64,000 nucleotides of DNA, taken from assembly GCA_021234155.1 (NCBI GenBank), contig JAJEKV010000087.1, positions 997,968-1,061,967 on the forward strand, written 5' to 3'. Source of the stretch: Isoetes taiwanensis (taxonomy: Eukaryota; Streptophyta; Lycopodiopsida; Isoetales; Isoetaceae). A program made the translations under genes and the position numbers. Below are positions 33,884 through 45,960 of the stretch, one piece after another; position 1 is the first letter of the stretch, and every line of letters begins with the position of its first letter. The notes beneath the pieces were generated by a model that saw only the letters and a program-made list of their open reading frames with translations, was not told where the DNA came from and ran no database searches.

Positions 33884-34104
33884 ATATTGGACTTGAGTAG
33901 GTAAAAGATTGTGCATGAGTAAATTAGGTGTGCTTGAAATTAGGGATTGCTTTACTAAGAAGTGGAGGTCGATTAATGCTAATACAACAATACAAATTAC
34001 TCAGGTTCGATATATCAAATATTATTCACTATGCTTATACATCGTTACATATTTCGGCGCTTATATCATTATATCCTTAATGCTGTGCAAAATCATAACT
34101 CGAT
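33884..34104. repeat. Right part of direct repeat D, copy A
   Basis: Begins with the second ATATTGGAC copy and then matches 34517-34576 ('aggtaaaag', 'gtgcttgaaatt') before diverging. It completes the sequence interrupted by the transposon. Confidence 0.75.
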
Positions 34105-34576
34105 TCACTCATCATCAACACCGGCCGAGGTAATGGCATTCAATTTCATAGATCTCGTTCTCGTGAAGCCAAATAAGATGGATCGCAACACGAGTTAGCC
34201 CGAGGCAACGAATCTCAGACCATTAGCTTTGGATTGCAGATAGGGATCAAGTTTTACACCCTTTCTCACGCAATCACAAAGATCATTGTAGCTCATGGAG
34301 CACTTGATGGTTTGGATGTGCTCCGGACGAGGAGGCAAGTAGGCCATGGGAGATGAATGACCTCTACCACCGAATGGAGCTGCTTTTATAGTCAAGTAAA
34401 ATTATTGATGTGAATTATTGGTGTACATTGTAGTGCCATTATTGAGCATGTACAAGTATCATGTACACGTACAAGTATAATGCATCATGTATCATGTGAC
34501 CTCGTGTATCTTGGGCTCAAGTAGTAGGTAAAAGTATTTGTGCTTGAGCAAATTAGCTCTGCTTGAAATTCTCAAA
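34105..34576. repeat. Direct repeat D, copy B (empty-site paralogue)
   Basis: Carries left and right portions of repeat D with no transposon between them. At the insertion point it reads ATCTTGGGC (34508-34516), seven of nine bases matching the target duplication. It therefore gives an internal control for the element boundaries. Confidence 0.85.
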
Positions 34577-35626
34577 ATTGCGTTATTCTCTCCAATTAAT
34601 GAAATCATGCTTAGTTAGGCAGACGTCCATGCTATAAAATACAGAAAAGAAAACTAAGAAGCATTTCATTGTAGCCATTTCCTCAAGACAACGTGATCTT
34701 ACTCCACTGATCTTACTCCACTATTTCTTTAGCTAGCGACATCTGCAAGAAAACTTACATTAAAAAGGAACAAAATATAAGAAACTAACTAATGTTACAG
34801 CAAGATTACTTGCATGCAAGTCCAGCACCAAGAACTCGGCCGAAATCGAAGAAGTTACAAAGAAAGCTCCACAAAATGCCAAGAATTCAGAAAAATCGTT
34901 CTAGAATTCGCAAGAACCCTCAAAATGTAAAGAAATGATGGCGCTCCAAGGGGCTAAGCAAGAAATGGGTCGTTTTCACCCCAATCTAGCAGAAGAACAA
35001 AGGAAATCGTCGTAAAAACCTTCGGCAGCATGCTGGATCGAACATCACGCAGGGAGAAGGTCGAGAATGTCAGAAAATTTTCTCTTATATTTACGCCACG
35101 TAGGCCGACATGTGTACAAAATTTCAAGGTGTTAAAAATGTCCTCGGCAAATCTTGCTGAGCTGGAAATTTCGTAATTTTCAGCTGACGTGGCGGGGCCA
35201 GTCGCGATCAGTGGAGATTTCGAGGCAAAATCTCCACCTCAGCAAGATTTCGCCCTTCTAAACTTTGAGATTTCATTAAGTTCTAATCAAAATAAAAGAA
35301 ATTAATAAAATGGGCACCCTCCCGTAGCGGTAGGCCTATACGTCGATATATTTTTGGCGAATTTTCCATCCTTCTTTCCAGCTCGTAGGGACGTTATAAT
35401 TTTGCGGCCTTTTTTGGCTGCTTCAAGCTTCATGGTCGCCCTTCATCAATCTTCCCAGCGCCGGAAAAACAAAAGCAACAGGTAGCTTTTCGGCCGCTGC
35501 CAGAGTTAAACATCTTTCTTACTATTCGGTCTGGCATTTCTTCTTTTATCTTGATATAAGCCATGCTAGAAGATGATTTGCCCTTTAAAATTCTTTAGCT
35601 GGTCTTAAGCTCCTGCATGTTCGCAG
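34577..35626. other. Upstream region of the B3 gene
   Basis: No coding sequence recognised. It should contain the promoter of the B3 gene; a weak 'gatataag' TATA-like block lies near 35552, about 75 bp before the start codon. The exact start of transcription cannot be seen. Confidence 0.3.
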
Positions 35627-36803
35627 ATGGCCAACAATCGATTGCTCGCCCTGTTCTATGTTTGTGTACCCAATACTCCATTTCTGGTATGTCTAATTCG
35701 ACACGTTTCCTTTTTTTTTTCCTTCTTGGTTTTCTTTTCGCCTTTTACCGCTTAATTTGAAAAGATGTATTTGTTACATGTTTTAGCTATGCATGCATTC
35801 AACTTCTTTGGTTGCAGGAAATACATTCTGGATTTCGAGGTTTGGTGGCTGATGGACCCTTGATTCTTAAAGGGCCAAGTCACAGCATACTTTTAGTTCA
35901 GCTGATTACTTTTGGGGACCATGTTTATCTTGCAGCAGGGTGGGCAGAATTTATACAGAAAAACGGAATTAATGAAGGGGATATATTGTTCTGTAAATTG
36001 AAGCAAGAATTGAAAATGTCAGTTAAGATTTGCAGCAAAACTGCAGACACTCATATGTATGTGAGAAGGGCAAGGAACGTTCATGTCAGTCATGATGAGG
36101 TTAGACAGGAAGATAAAAGGCCACATATGAAGAAGAAGAAGCTACAATATGTTAATGTACCTGTTGAATCAGATGACTTGGAGACAGACTTGGATCTGCC
36201 AGCAAGGAAAATCTGGTCCAGAAGAAAAAGGCATAGGCAATATAGATCTCAAGTTCCTGATGAAGATGACGAAGGCGACAAAGAAGAAAATAACAATGAG
36301 CATGAACACATAGGCAATGAAGATAGTGGTGGTGGTGGTGATAATGATGAGGATGATGATGACGACGATGATGGCGATGATGATAATAATGGCGATTGTC
36401 GGATCGCAATGTTTATGAAGAAATTGTCTAATGATAGCTTTAAGGTGACAATGTCTAAGTCTAGACTGGCTGGTGGCTGTGTAAGTATTCTAAATGTGTC
36501 TTCAATGTTAATGAAGTTTTGATGGTTTTTTAGATTGTAACTCCTTGCCTGACTGTCTTGCAGAGTATTCCAACAAAATATGCCAAAATGTTTCCTGATG
36601 GGAAACAGGATTTGATGCTTGTTTGTCCTGATGGAAATAAAATGCCTATCATGCTCAAGAAAGCTAAATCAATGCTTTGTCGTGGTTGGGCTGCTTTCAG
36701 AAGGCATCTTGCTTTACAGTTGAAAGATGTAGTTTGCTTTGAAATCATGACACCATTGGAGTGGAAGGTGTACATTTTTGAAAACAGAAAGATTAAATCA
36801 TAA
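35627..36803 (+). CDS. Two-B3-domain DNA-binding protein (REM-like)
   Basis: A plant-specific B3 protein, expected to act in the nucleus as a DNA-binding regulator. Three exons join in phase: 35627-35686 (MANNRLLALFYVCVPNTPFL, GTATGT donor), 35818-36480 (acceptor ttgcag, GTAAGT donor) and 36564-36803, giving about 320 residues. The first B3 domain (residues about 5-100) has GFRGLVADGPLILKGPSH, VYLAAGWAEFIQKNGINEGD and LFCKL. A basic stretch (RPHMKKKKL; RRKRHRQYRSQ) and a strongly acidic Asp-rich linker follow. The second B3 domain (about 205-317) has FKVTMSKSRL, SIPTKYAKMFPDG, VCPDGNKMPIML, GWAAFRRHLALQLKDVVCFE and WKVYIFENRK. The second intron interrupts this domain. All splice sites are canonical and no stop intervenes, so it is probably functional. 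The start codon is the first ATG giving a full first B3 strand; a longer 5' exon cannot be excluded. Confidence 0.9.
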
Positions 36804-38189
36804 TCTTGTAGCACTTACTGTGCTGGCAGAATTTTGCGAGTCTTGCACCTGACTTGGCAATAGTGTCATGTCACGTGCTGATAATGGAAATGCAGTTCAA
36901 ACCATTTTAGGTGCTCATGTCTATTACATCATCTGTTTCTTGGATTTCCATTTCAGGGCTGTCTCACTAATATAAGGTCTCATATATCAGGTTTCTGCCA
37001 AGGTTGTTTTTCGTCTCAACACAGACATTAGTACTAGGTAAGCTAGGCCTATGGGAAAAACTGGAGCTAGGCATTTGTTGACTACTGCTTAACTTTGGGG
37101 ATCATTTCTGGTTACTTTGAAAAGTTTCTAATGCTAGGGCTTATGAGAACGTCATAGTGAAGAGGTATAACAAGTCAATATGGCATGCAATATCAATGCT
37201 ATGATGCCATATGACTTGTTAGAAATTTTATTCACTTATATAGGGGCATTTATGCGATATGAAACTCCCAAGAGGATACTCTTCTAATACTTACAAGCAA
37301 CTTGAGAAGTATTATCATAAATTCTTGTCTTTTAGCAACACCTAGATAGTACTTTGCGTTTTTTAGATTCCTTACAACTTGCCAACTATTTTTTCATAGA
37401 TACAAGGAATTTGATGAAAAGCTCGTTCCCATTGTGCACATGTAACTTAAGTGTTTGTTCCCCATTTGAATCCTGGTCTTGCTACGCATATTTGGAAGCA
37501 TTCTTAGGCATTCTTATAAATAAACTTTAAGATAAGTAAATAAATATGTCAAGATGGATCATGTTTTTTCATATTCTCTTCTTTGAACGATTTGGCAAGT
37601 CAATATGGCAATGCACGCATGCAATATCATGAAACTTCCAAGAGAATACTCTTCTAACACTACTACTTATCTATCTATCTAATAGTTTACAAGGAACTTG
37701 AAGTATTATCATGAAGATCTTATGCCACCTCTTATTGATCACATAAATTCTTGTCTTTTAACAACTGCCCTAGTAAACGGTTCCCGACGTTACGACGCAT
37801 AAACAATTATGTATTTACTTGAATCATGCATGAATTGGAGTGCATCTTAGAGTGTTCAAAATAGTTGGGGTTGCTTGTGAATATTGGTAAGCTAAGTTGG
37901 CAATTAGCAAAGCAAGGTTGCTAGGTGTAGGTCAATCTCGAGCATTACTTTTGTGGAAACGTGGTTCCCTTTGTATCTATAGGATCTCAACCAAGTATTT
38001 ATCAAGATGCATAGAAAATATGATATTCATACAATAAAAAGTCTTTTGTAATGATAAAAAGTCTCTGTGTCTAGAGCTATGTCTTTGTGGTAATTGTCTC
38101 ACAAACATTTAGGTCAGAAAATAAAGTATTGCAAAGGATATAAGATTGACTTTCAACTCTTAAAATGTAGTCTTATGAAGCATTGAAAT
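36804..38189. other. Intergenic DNA with a degenerate direct repeat
   Basis: Blocks 'caagtcaatatggca', 'atactcttctaa' and 'ataaattcttgtctttta' occur near 37170-37345 and again near 37595-37765, so about 180 bp was duplicated and has since diverged. No gene seen. The 3' UTR of the B3 gene must begin here. Confidence 0.45.
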
Positions 38190-38320
38190 TATTGACATTC
38201 CACACTTAAAAATAAAATTCCCCCTTAAACCCCCTTTGGTTTGGGTGCATATTCACACGGGGGGTGACTCTGGGCATCGAGAGCTGTTGGATAAGCATAT
38301 ATGCCCTTTATTCCTCGATC

Positions 38321-38351
<31 letters not shown>

Positions 38352-39690
38352 GAATGGGGTGTTTTTTATATTTATCAGAATAAAAAGTACAATGTTTCAA
38401 ACATATAAAGGATTACTACAGGAGAAGCCTCAACATCTTCATCCTTTATGCGCAGAAACTTATTCTCTGCTCTGTAAGCTAATATACATGAAGCGCATGG
38501 TGATCTCCCATATGGTGACCAGAAAAGACAAGAAGATACTGGAAAAAATAGCTCCCGAAGCTTTCTTTTACACATTGAAGAACCAAAGCGGATACTCTAG
38601 AAACACTGAAGATAGAAGGAAGTACCATAATATGAGACCAAATTAGTTGCTGCATTGTTGGGATGCAAAACAGTCAGCCTAAGTAGGCTAGACACACTTG
38701 CCCAGCCGCCAAGACTCCTCCCAAAAGTCTGGTTCATGATATATAAGCTTCTTCCTGCTCACATGATATCCCTAGCTCGGCCCCTAAATTGATCTCATTT
38801 CTTGCACTTCGAATCCATTCAAATAATTCCCAAATTCCACCAAAACCTCATGATAAAAGACAGATTCTGATCAATTCTTGAAAATTCTGTACCTTTCTGC
38901 TAGGAAGAAAGAACGGGAGAAGGAAACTGCTGCTTGACAGAGTAAACCCAGGTGTAATGAAGGTCTGATTATCAAGTTAGAAGCTGCTTCTCTTACCAAG
39001 CCTGTACCTAATCTACTCCACCTTATATGCGCCATTTTGCCTTTTCGGTGTGTCTTTGCAAGAAAGATTGGAAATGATCCTTCTCTTAAAAGCAAAGAAC
39101 ATTATGCTTTCATAAAGCAAGAATGCTTTCAAAGCAAAGAGCGTGAGTAAGCCACGTTAGTGGCATGAAGGCATGAAGGAGACATGGAAAGAACCACCAT
39201 AAAGCTGCTTCCAAGGAGAAAATTTACAAGAAACCTGGAAAAATTCTTCAAGACTGCCGGATCCCATGCTAGCATCTGCAAACAGGAAAAGAAGCCCTCG
39301 ATTTTGGAGCAGTGCTAGAATCGATGAGAGAGGGGCGGTTTCTCTCTCTCCCGTCCGCCCTAGCCGCTGCCGCCTGCGCCTGCGCCAAGAACCATTTTTC
39401 CAAAATCATATATATCTTATTCCTCGATCTAGACCGTACATAGAGATCCTCATTTGTGGGGTATGCGTGTACAAGTTTTGGTATAATGTATAACACAATT
39501 TGCAAAATACTATAAGATTTGAGGCAATGTACTATATGTTGTTGATTTTATACATGTATAATATGATTTATGGGGCTCTCGTTGCCCTACGTCACCCCCC
39601 GTGTGAATATACACCCAAACCAAAGGGGGTTTAAGGGGGAATTTTATTTTTAAGTGTGGAATGTAATGGTTTGTGTTATATCTAAAAATT
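38190..39690. mobile_element. Foldback/MITE-like element, copy c, split by insertion
   Basis: The left arm holds 'cccccttaaaccccctttgg' and 'tttgggtgcatattcacacg'; the right arm is the inverted counterpart (about 39595-39665). The middle has 'gtggggtatgcgtgtac'. A 1.1-kb retroelement interrupts it at 38322-39416. Without that insertion the element would be about 400-500 bp, like copy a. Confidence 0.85.
38322..39416 (-). mobile_element. Poly(A)-tailed retroelement P, copy 1, with 14-bp TSD
   Basis: The insertion begins with a T run (38322-38349; poly(A) on the minus strand) and is flanked by identical 14-bp copies of TTATTCCTCGATCT (38308-38321 and 39417-39430). Copy b of the host foldback element shows the uninterrupted target. 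The 5' end on the minus strand is GC-rich ('gcgcaggcggcagcggctag'). No RT or endonuclease is present, so it would rely on a LINE machinery (inference). A diverged second member is at 55009-56150. Confidence 0.85.
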
Positions 39691-39866
39691 TTTTGGTCCC
39701 TTCGGGGCCTTCAACAAACCAAAGGGCCCGAATGTAATGAATTGTATTTATTTTAAAAAAATTTGGGTCTTGGTTGCTTATTATAAACCAAGTCGTTGGC
39801 ATATCTTTTTGAACATGCAACACAACATGGTGAATAGTCTGCGGCACATTCCTTTGCAAGAGGTTT

Positions 39867-40884
39867 GCCAATACTTCTGAAATGCTTATACCTAAAACTG
39901 AGATTGAAGACAATGCTTATGAAACTTTAGCAATACGCATGTAATGCCTTTGCACTACAGACCAAAATCTTGGCACAAATGATCTTCATGATGTGCCTAT
40001 ATGGTATGTAAGAACATCCGCAACAAAAATTTGACCGGATTTGAAAGATAAACCAATGGATACTTCTATCGCAAGACATCAGAAAAGCTTATCTGAGCAG
40101 GTTTATATGTAATCAGACCATTCAAGATCAAACTCATAAATCTAACAAAGACAATGAGAAATATAATAAGATGAAATCAAGATTATCCATAATTTTGCCA
40201 ATTTCAAGATCTGTGGCATGAACCAGCAAATATAACTACAAGCTTTGTATCACGATTCGTAAATCTTTCATTGCACTTTTATTCTCACAAAGAAAGCAAA
40301 AGTAAGAAATAAACATCTTATTTTTGTGGAAGCCTTTTTGGAGCAAAACTTCACAATATGATTCGAATAGGAAGCCAATACTTCTGAAATGCTTATACCT
40401 AAAACTGAGATTGAAGACAGTGTTTATGAAACTTTAGCAATACGCATGTAATGCCTTTGCACTACGTATCAAAAATCTTGGCACAAATGATCTTCATGAT
40501 GTGCCTATATGGTATGTAAGAACATCCGCAAACAAAAATTTGACCGGATTTGAAAGATAAACCAATGGATACTTCTATCGCAAGACATCGTAAAAGCTTA
40601 TCCGAGCACGCTTTATATGTAATCGCACCATTCAAGATCAAACTCATAAATCTAACAAAGACAATGAGAAATATAATAAGATGAAATCAAGATTATCCAT
40701 AATTTTGCCAATTTCAAGATCCGTGGCATGAACCAAAGAAATATAACTACAAGCTTTGTATCACGCTTACAAAATCTTTCATTGCACTTTTATTCTACTA
40801 CGAGCAAAAGTAAGAAATAAACATTTTATTTTTGTGGAAGCCGCTTTTGGAGCAAAACTTCACAATATGATTCGAATAGGAAGC
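39867..40884. repeat. Tandem duplication, unit about 508 bp
   Basis: Unit 1 is 39867-40373 and unit 2 is 40374-40884. Both start 'gccaatacttctgaaatgct' and end 'atgattcgaataggaagc', with only scattered differences, so the duplication is fairly recent. I see no gene in it; short minus-strand frames are not supported. Confidence 0.9.
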
Positions 40885-41364
40885 AGTCATTTGTTGGTTT
40901 CTTTCCGGAACTTTGAGAGGATCTTTGTCACCGGGATAGGCCTGCAAAGAAATTCTTAATGCCATAGATTAAAGAAAAGGATTTGGGTCCAATAGTTACC
41001 TCATTGAAATCGACATGGGCTGTTGTGAATCTTGTTGGTCAGCAAATACCCAGGGGTTTGAGCTGCCATGGTGCCACCACAGTTGAATGCAGATGACGAG
41101 AAAGATAGTAAAGGCTTCTCTTCGGCTTTTGCAATAGCCCAACAATCTTAAAATCTGCTTTATGCGGTGTAATCCCATGCAAGCAACAAAATCATCTCCA
41201 AACTCGGATAAGCCAAGCCAAGCTTCTTCAAATCCATCCGTCACATTAGAACAATCATTTGAAAGACATCGCTTCCTTCCCTTTGGCAATACTACAAACC
41301 CTACCAAAGCCTGCGAGAGCAGGACTGTTTTGACATGGAAAACGTAAACAAAGATGGGCATACA
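40885..41364. other. Unassigned sequence
   Basis: A minus-strand open frame (40996-41373) of 125 residues exists but carries no recognisable domain. Nothing else seen. Confidence 0.3.
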
Positions 41365-41799
41365 ATACATCATCGAAAAGATCCCGGAGAGAGCTTTCCA
41401 ACCAATAAATCTTACGAACGGAGTCCCGGATCAAAAGTTATGCTAGAAAACCGTGTTGCCGGGAAAAGTCAAGCTACATGGCGCTAGGGTTTCACAAAGA
41501 GGGGTAAAGGTTCTATCTTTTCTTTTCGATTTTATTTCTATTTTTATTTTTACTTTTTGAAAAGGGCTTTTATTGTAAGCCATTCAATCTAAATCTTTTT
41601 AAAGAGGGCTTTTGTTGTAAGCCCTTTGATTCTTGACCATTAAGAAAAAAAAAAAAAATAGCACAAGTTGCATGCAAATACCGCACACTCTAGATGTACC
41701 AATTAGTACACCTCATGTAATACGGCCACCAAATCATATAAAAACCATTGAAAAAAGTGTACAAAAATACAAAAGAAACCCCATGTTATTATGCTAGAT
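41365..41799 (+). repeat. Dispersed repeat R1, copy 4 (long form)
   Basis: Starts 'cggagagagctttccaacc', passes 'ggatcaaaagttatgctag', contains two 'gggctttt.ttgtaagcc' blocks and an A run, and ends near 41799 in 'atgctagatatt'. Beyond the end (41800-41990) is a GC-richer patch whose minus strand reads GDSGTAPAPPVGGILWNPLP; its identity is unknown. Confidence 0.8.
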
Positions 41800-44245
41800 A
41801 TTGGGTTTCCCACATAGCATGCATTGTTTATTTGTGGCATGTTGCTTAGTTGTATGGCGGCTTGGAAAGTGGGGAGAGGATTCCAGAGGATCCCGCCGAC
41901 CGGCGGAGCCGGAGCGGTCCCGGAATCGCCGACCCGATTTACAACCGCTATGAAGCTTATCAAGCGTGACTGACTGTTGAGCAGGAATCATGCTGCCACT
42001 TTTTATTTCGGAGGCAGAACCAGCAAGCCAGTTGCCATGTTGTTATAGTTGAACACAACCTTCCAAACATAAGACCTATTTGGATGGCATAGAGGCATTT
42101 TTTGGAATGCGAGATAGGATACAATCCATGCGCTCAAAAAAAAAACATGCTTCAATATATTTTTCAACATGATTGAATATGCTTATCACAATATACACAA
42201 ATCCATAGGAGAATGCCATGATACTTATTACGATCTCAGTAGGTGATATCAAGTAAACTATACCATTTTTTAGTAGGTGATATCAAGTAAACTATACCAT
42301 TTTTTAGTACCAGTTTGATCCTCAAATATCACCTAATCTGAAAAATGTACCAGCTTCAAGGATTCTCTTTGTATTTTCCATCACTTTGACGATGATTTTA
42401 TGGATTGGTAGTGGATTAAACGTTCTGATCCTCACATTTTACTTAAAAGCTTCTTAGTGAAGAAGAGCAACATATTTGATCTTCATGGCCAAGGTATTTT
42501 CGATGAGACGCTTCCACATGGAACATATTAAATGTTTATCACCATGTTTTGGAGTCTGCTGAAGAATCACAGATAGATTAACTTTTGAACATTGTTGTCA
42601 TCATTATTTACCTAAGATCACATAGGTTTCCTAATAGTTGAAAAGAATCTGCTAGGGATTTCATGCACTATTACATTGGATTGAACAATCTTTGAAGGTA
42701 AATAGTATCGATTAAGGCATTTTTTTATTGGATCAAAAAAACCTTTACACAAAACAGTCTGCAAAAGAAAGTATGCATCATGGTAAAAATACAAGGAATG
42801 CACACTAATATTGAGCTCCGCTTTGCCCATGCTTTGTCTAAAATATGAAAATCTAAAGAAACAACAGTTGCATTTAATATCTTTTGCAGAAATCCTAAGG
42901 AAATAACAATTGCATGTTGCAAAAACAAATCACCTGAGTTTTAAAAAGAAAAAAGTAGGATGTTGGCCTACTATATTTTCATAAGACTTTGTTGAAAAAT
43001 GGTGTGTCTAATGTGTGAAATTACCTTGTATTTCTTGTTGTAGCAGATTTTTAATTGAAAGCAAGAAGAATATTTTTGAACTTTGATCAAGGCTTGCCTT
43101 CTATTGTTGGCAAGATCTCGTATTGCGTCAATAATATATAATCAATATATAATCCAAAGATAACCATCTAGACTCTATATGGAAGCTTGTGCAAAACCTA
43201 TTTCAAGAGCATAAATACGATACGACCACTTGAAAACGCCTGCCAAAGTTATTTATCATAATCTGCCAGCATAAGCAATGAAACCTTAATCTGCCATAAC
43301 ATAAGCGATGAAAGCTTGAACAAGGAATTGCATATTTGCGGATGGACAAAGGTTTAAAAACCGGGAAGGGAGGGGTACATAGGGTATTACAAAGAAATCC
43401 ATCCGGAATGCTCATAACTATCATAAACCTACGTAAAAACAAGAGAAAATACGTGAGAAATACGTAAAGAATACATCGAAAAACTGAATACACTTGAGAG
43501 GATAGAGCAGAATACAAGGGCTTGAACTAGAAGGCTCAAGACTGGTGTTGAACCAGAAAGCTTCAACAAGAATGAAACCTCAAATCTTGTCCCAGAGTCT
43601 AGTCTGCTTACCCATTGCTTTCGATATGGTGACCAAAAGCCAAAGAGCAATTGTCATGTAACAGTTCCAAATGTCGCTTCTAAAACCAAGAACTGAGGTC
43701 CATGATCACTGACGATAGTGTTTACAATCTATGAAATCTCACTACTTTGAGAATGAAAAGATTAGATGTTCCCTAGCTAGTAATGTGGACACAATAAAGA
43801 ATAAAATGTGTCATCTTAGGGAAGCAATCAATAATGTCCGTGATGCATCATGACCTAGAGAGTTGCAGCTCTGGAATACTCTTCTAAGGTATGTATGAAA
43901 TATGCAAGTTAATGAAGAAGATCATGGAGAAGATGTCCGCGCAGCCTTTGCTCGACAACAATATCACAAGATCGAATAAAGCTTTTAAAAAAGAGGCTTA
44001 GCCCAGAACACCAATGCTCTCGACTAATAGAATCTTGGCTACTCAAATATCTGGACATAGGCGAATCATGGCAAGCCTGGAGAACTTGAAGCCTAAAAGC
44101 ATCATTAGGAGCATAAAGATGTGAAAATACATCTTAAATCAATGGATCAGAATGGAGCAATGTGCAAACCGGCTTCAACAAAAAAGTATCTTTAAGCCTC
44201 TCAAGGAAAGTGATGGCCACAAGTTGGAACCGATTAGGCCATAGA
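41800..44245. other. AT-rich DNA with a 36-bp tandem repeat
   Basis: 'gtaggtgatatcaagtaaac' is part of a 36-bp unit present twice in tandem (42238-42273, 42274-42309). Open frames at 42618-42928 and 43203-43650 on the minus strand show no family motif. The right part (43700-44245) is probably the integrase side of the gypsy copy that follows, too decayed to assign. Confidence 0.4.
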
Positions 44246-45200
44246 ATAACCTTTGATTATTGATCAAGTATCAGATTATCTGGCTTAGGCTCAAGGTGGG
44301 CCATCAAGACAAGGCACTAAAGCTTTCATTAGACGGATCTAGGATGGTACTTGGTCATGAAATCAATGCGAAATAATACTTGAACATCCTACTGGATCTG
44401 GCGATGGTTGAGCACTTGAGCAGATGGAAAATATTCTAAATTTTGATGATCAGTATAGACCAAAAGATCAGTATATTCAAGGAAACATCGCCAAAAGTTC
44501 TTTGTCATAAATTGGATAATTGATTTCTGCAGTCTGGAACTTCCGAGAGTGATAGAAGAACAAATGCAGTTCATAATCATTCCCCTCTTGTGACAATATA
44601 CTGCTAAGAGCAAAATCAGAAGCATCTACTTTATAAACGCGAAGGATCTACATCGACTAGAACTGGTGTCGTTGTAAAAGCATGCACGGAAGCAGTTACT
44701 GCTTTTACGCTCCATTTAAGTAGCACATCCTTTGACGTGAGGCGTGTCAAAGGAAGGACAATCTCTAAATATTCCCAAATAAAATGCCGATAGAAGTTGG
44801 CAAATCCAAGAAAATTTTGAATGGATGTGTGTATCAATTCATGCTATTTTTTTTGGCATCCATGAAGACTTTATGAGGAGTGACAGAATAGCCAAGAAAC
44901 TCCATAATATCCTGGCCGAACTGACACTATGCAAGTTTGGCATATAATCCATGTTCACAAAGCTTCTAGAGGATCCGTCGAACATGCCTCTCATATTCTT
45001 CAAGGATCTTAGAATAAATAAGAATATCATCCAAATAAATAACAAAAATGTCCAAGAATTCTCAAAAGGCATCATTAACCATATGTTGTAGGCTGTTGGA
45101 GCATTAGTAAGTAAAAAAATAGCATAACTATATAATAGAATATGGACATACTGTGTACGGAATGTCATTTTCTACTCACCATCCTCGCGGATTCGAATTT
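44246..45200 (-). pseudogene. Ty3/gypsy RT-RNase H fragment
   Basis: From the 5' side the minus strand shows TFRTQYVHIL and LLTNAPTAYNIW (45100-45168, RT motif B region), a damaged catalytic segment, IQNFLGFANFYRHFIWEY and LPLTRLTSKDVLLKWS (44631-44837), then RNase H with LLVYTDHQNLEYF and QVLNHRQIQ (about 44400-44480), and FDFMTKYHPRS (about 44360). Several frameshifts are present. The layout is that of a gypsy pol with protease and integrase lost or unrecognisable. Confidence 0.85.
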
Positions 45201-45369
45201 AAATATACCAATTAATCTAACAAGAGTGATCCAAGATCTTATAGCTCTAACATATTCAAGCCCTACACATAGAAAAGGCCATAAATGCAATTATGCTAGG
45301 TGGAAAAGTAGTAGGTTAGGTCGGTAATGATACGTGATAAAATACTAGAGATGTTAGGGTCCATAAGGA

Positions 45370-45960
45370 TCTGCCTTTTTGGTGTAATGGTTAGGTTAGT
45401 GTGTAATACATTGATCCCCCTCATGGATGCAAATAGGTTGTAAGCACCACAGAGATAATGAAAAACATGCACTTTCTTGAAGTCTTTCTAGCAGCAATAG
45501 AATCGAAGGAAGTGTATACCAACTTTACAAATAACCTTGTTGTGGGGGCGATAACCAATAATAAGATGCAAAATCATCCTTAAATCACCACATATACTTT
45601 AAAGAAGACGTGCATCGTTTAAGAGAGTGAGAGTGCCAAATAATATTGGTAGCTAAATTCTACTTAATGTTTTTCTTTTTTAAATGAAGAACGTCAGTTT
45701 ATTCATCATCACATCATGATACATTCTACATATCACATGAAAGCCAATCCACTACCTAGGCGTTACATTCTACATATCACATGAAAGCCAATCCACTACG
45801 TAGGCATGACATGTTATGAGCTGCTTTGCATGTGATTATCTAGTACATATGACAAGTTTAAGGTCTCTACCATAGGGATGTTGGCCATGTTTGAAGCCCT
45901 GACCTCGGTGTATGGCAGTTTAAGGCCCTGCCACTAGACACATGCCCCGCAGTGCAAAAT
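45370..45960. repeat. Possible tRNA-derived SINE pieces and a 42-bp tandem repeat
   Basis: 'tttggtgtaatggttaggtt' (about 45375) resembles a pol III A box. A unit of about 42 bp with 'attctacatatcacatgaaa' is doubled at 45722-45807. The minus strand of 45880-45955 reads 'gtctagtggcagggccttaa' and later 'gtcagggcttcaaa', like A- and B-box spacing of a SINE head, and resembles 9185-9265. Confidence 0.35.

Noticed and set aside
36152-36409. Histidine-rich minus-strand frame
   Set aside because: It is the complement of the Asp-rich linker (GAT/GAC codons) of the B3 gene.
38321-38350. T run as a homopolymer or gap artefact
   Set aside because: Exact 14-bp duplications on both sides show that it is the tail of a retroposed element.
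41703-41963. 86-residue minus frame as a gene
   Set aside because: Its C-terminal half is translation of repeat R1; only the first part could be a gene fragment, and it has no recognised identity.
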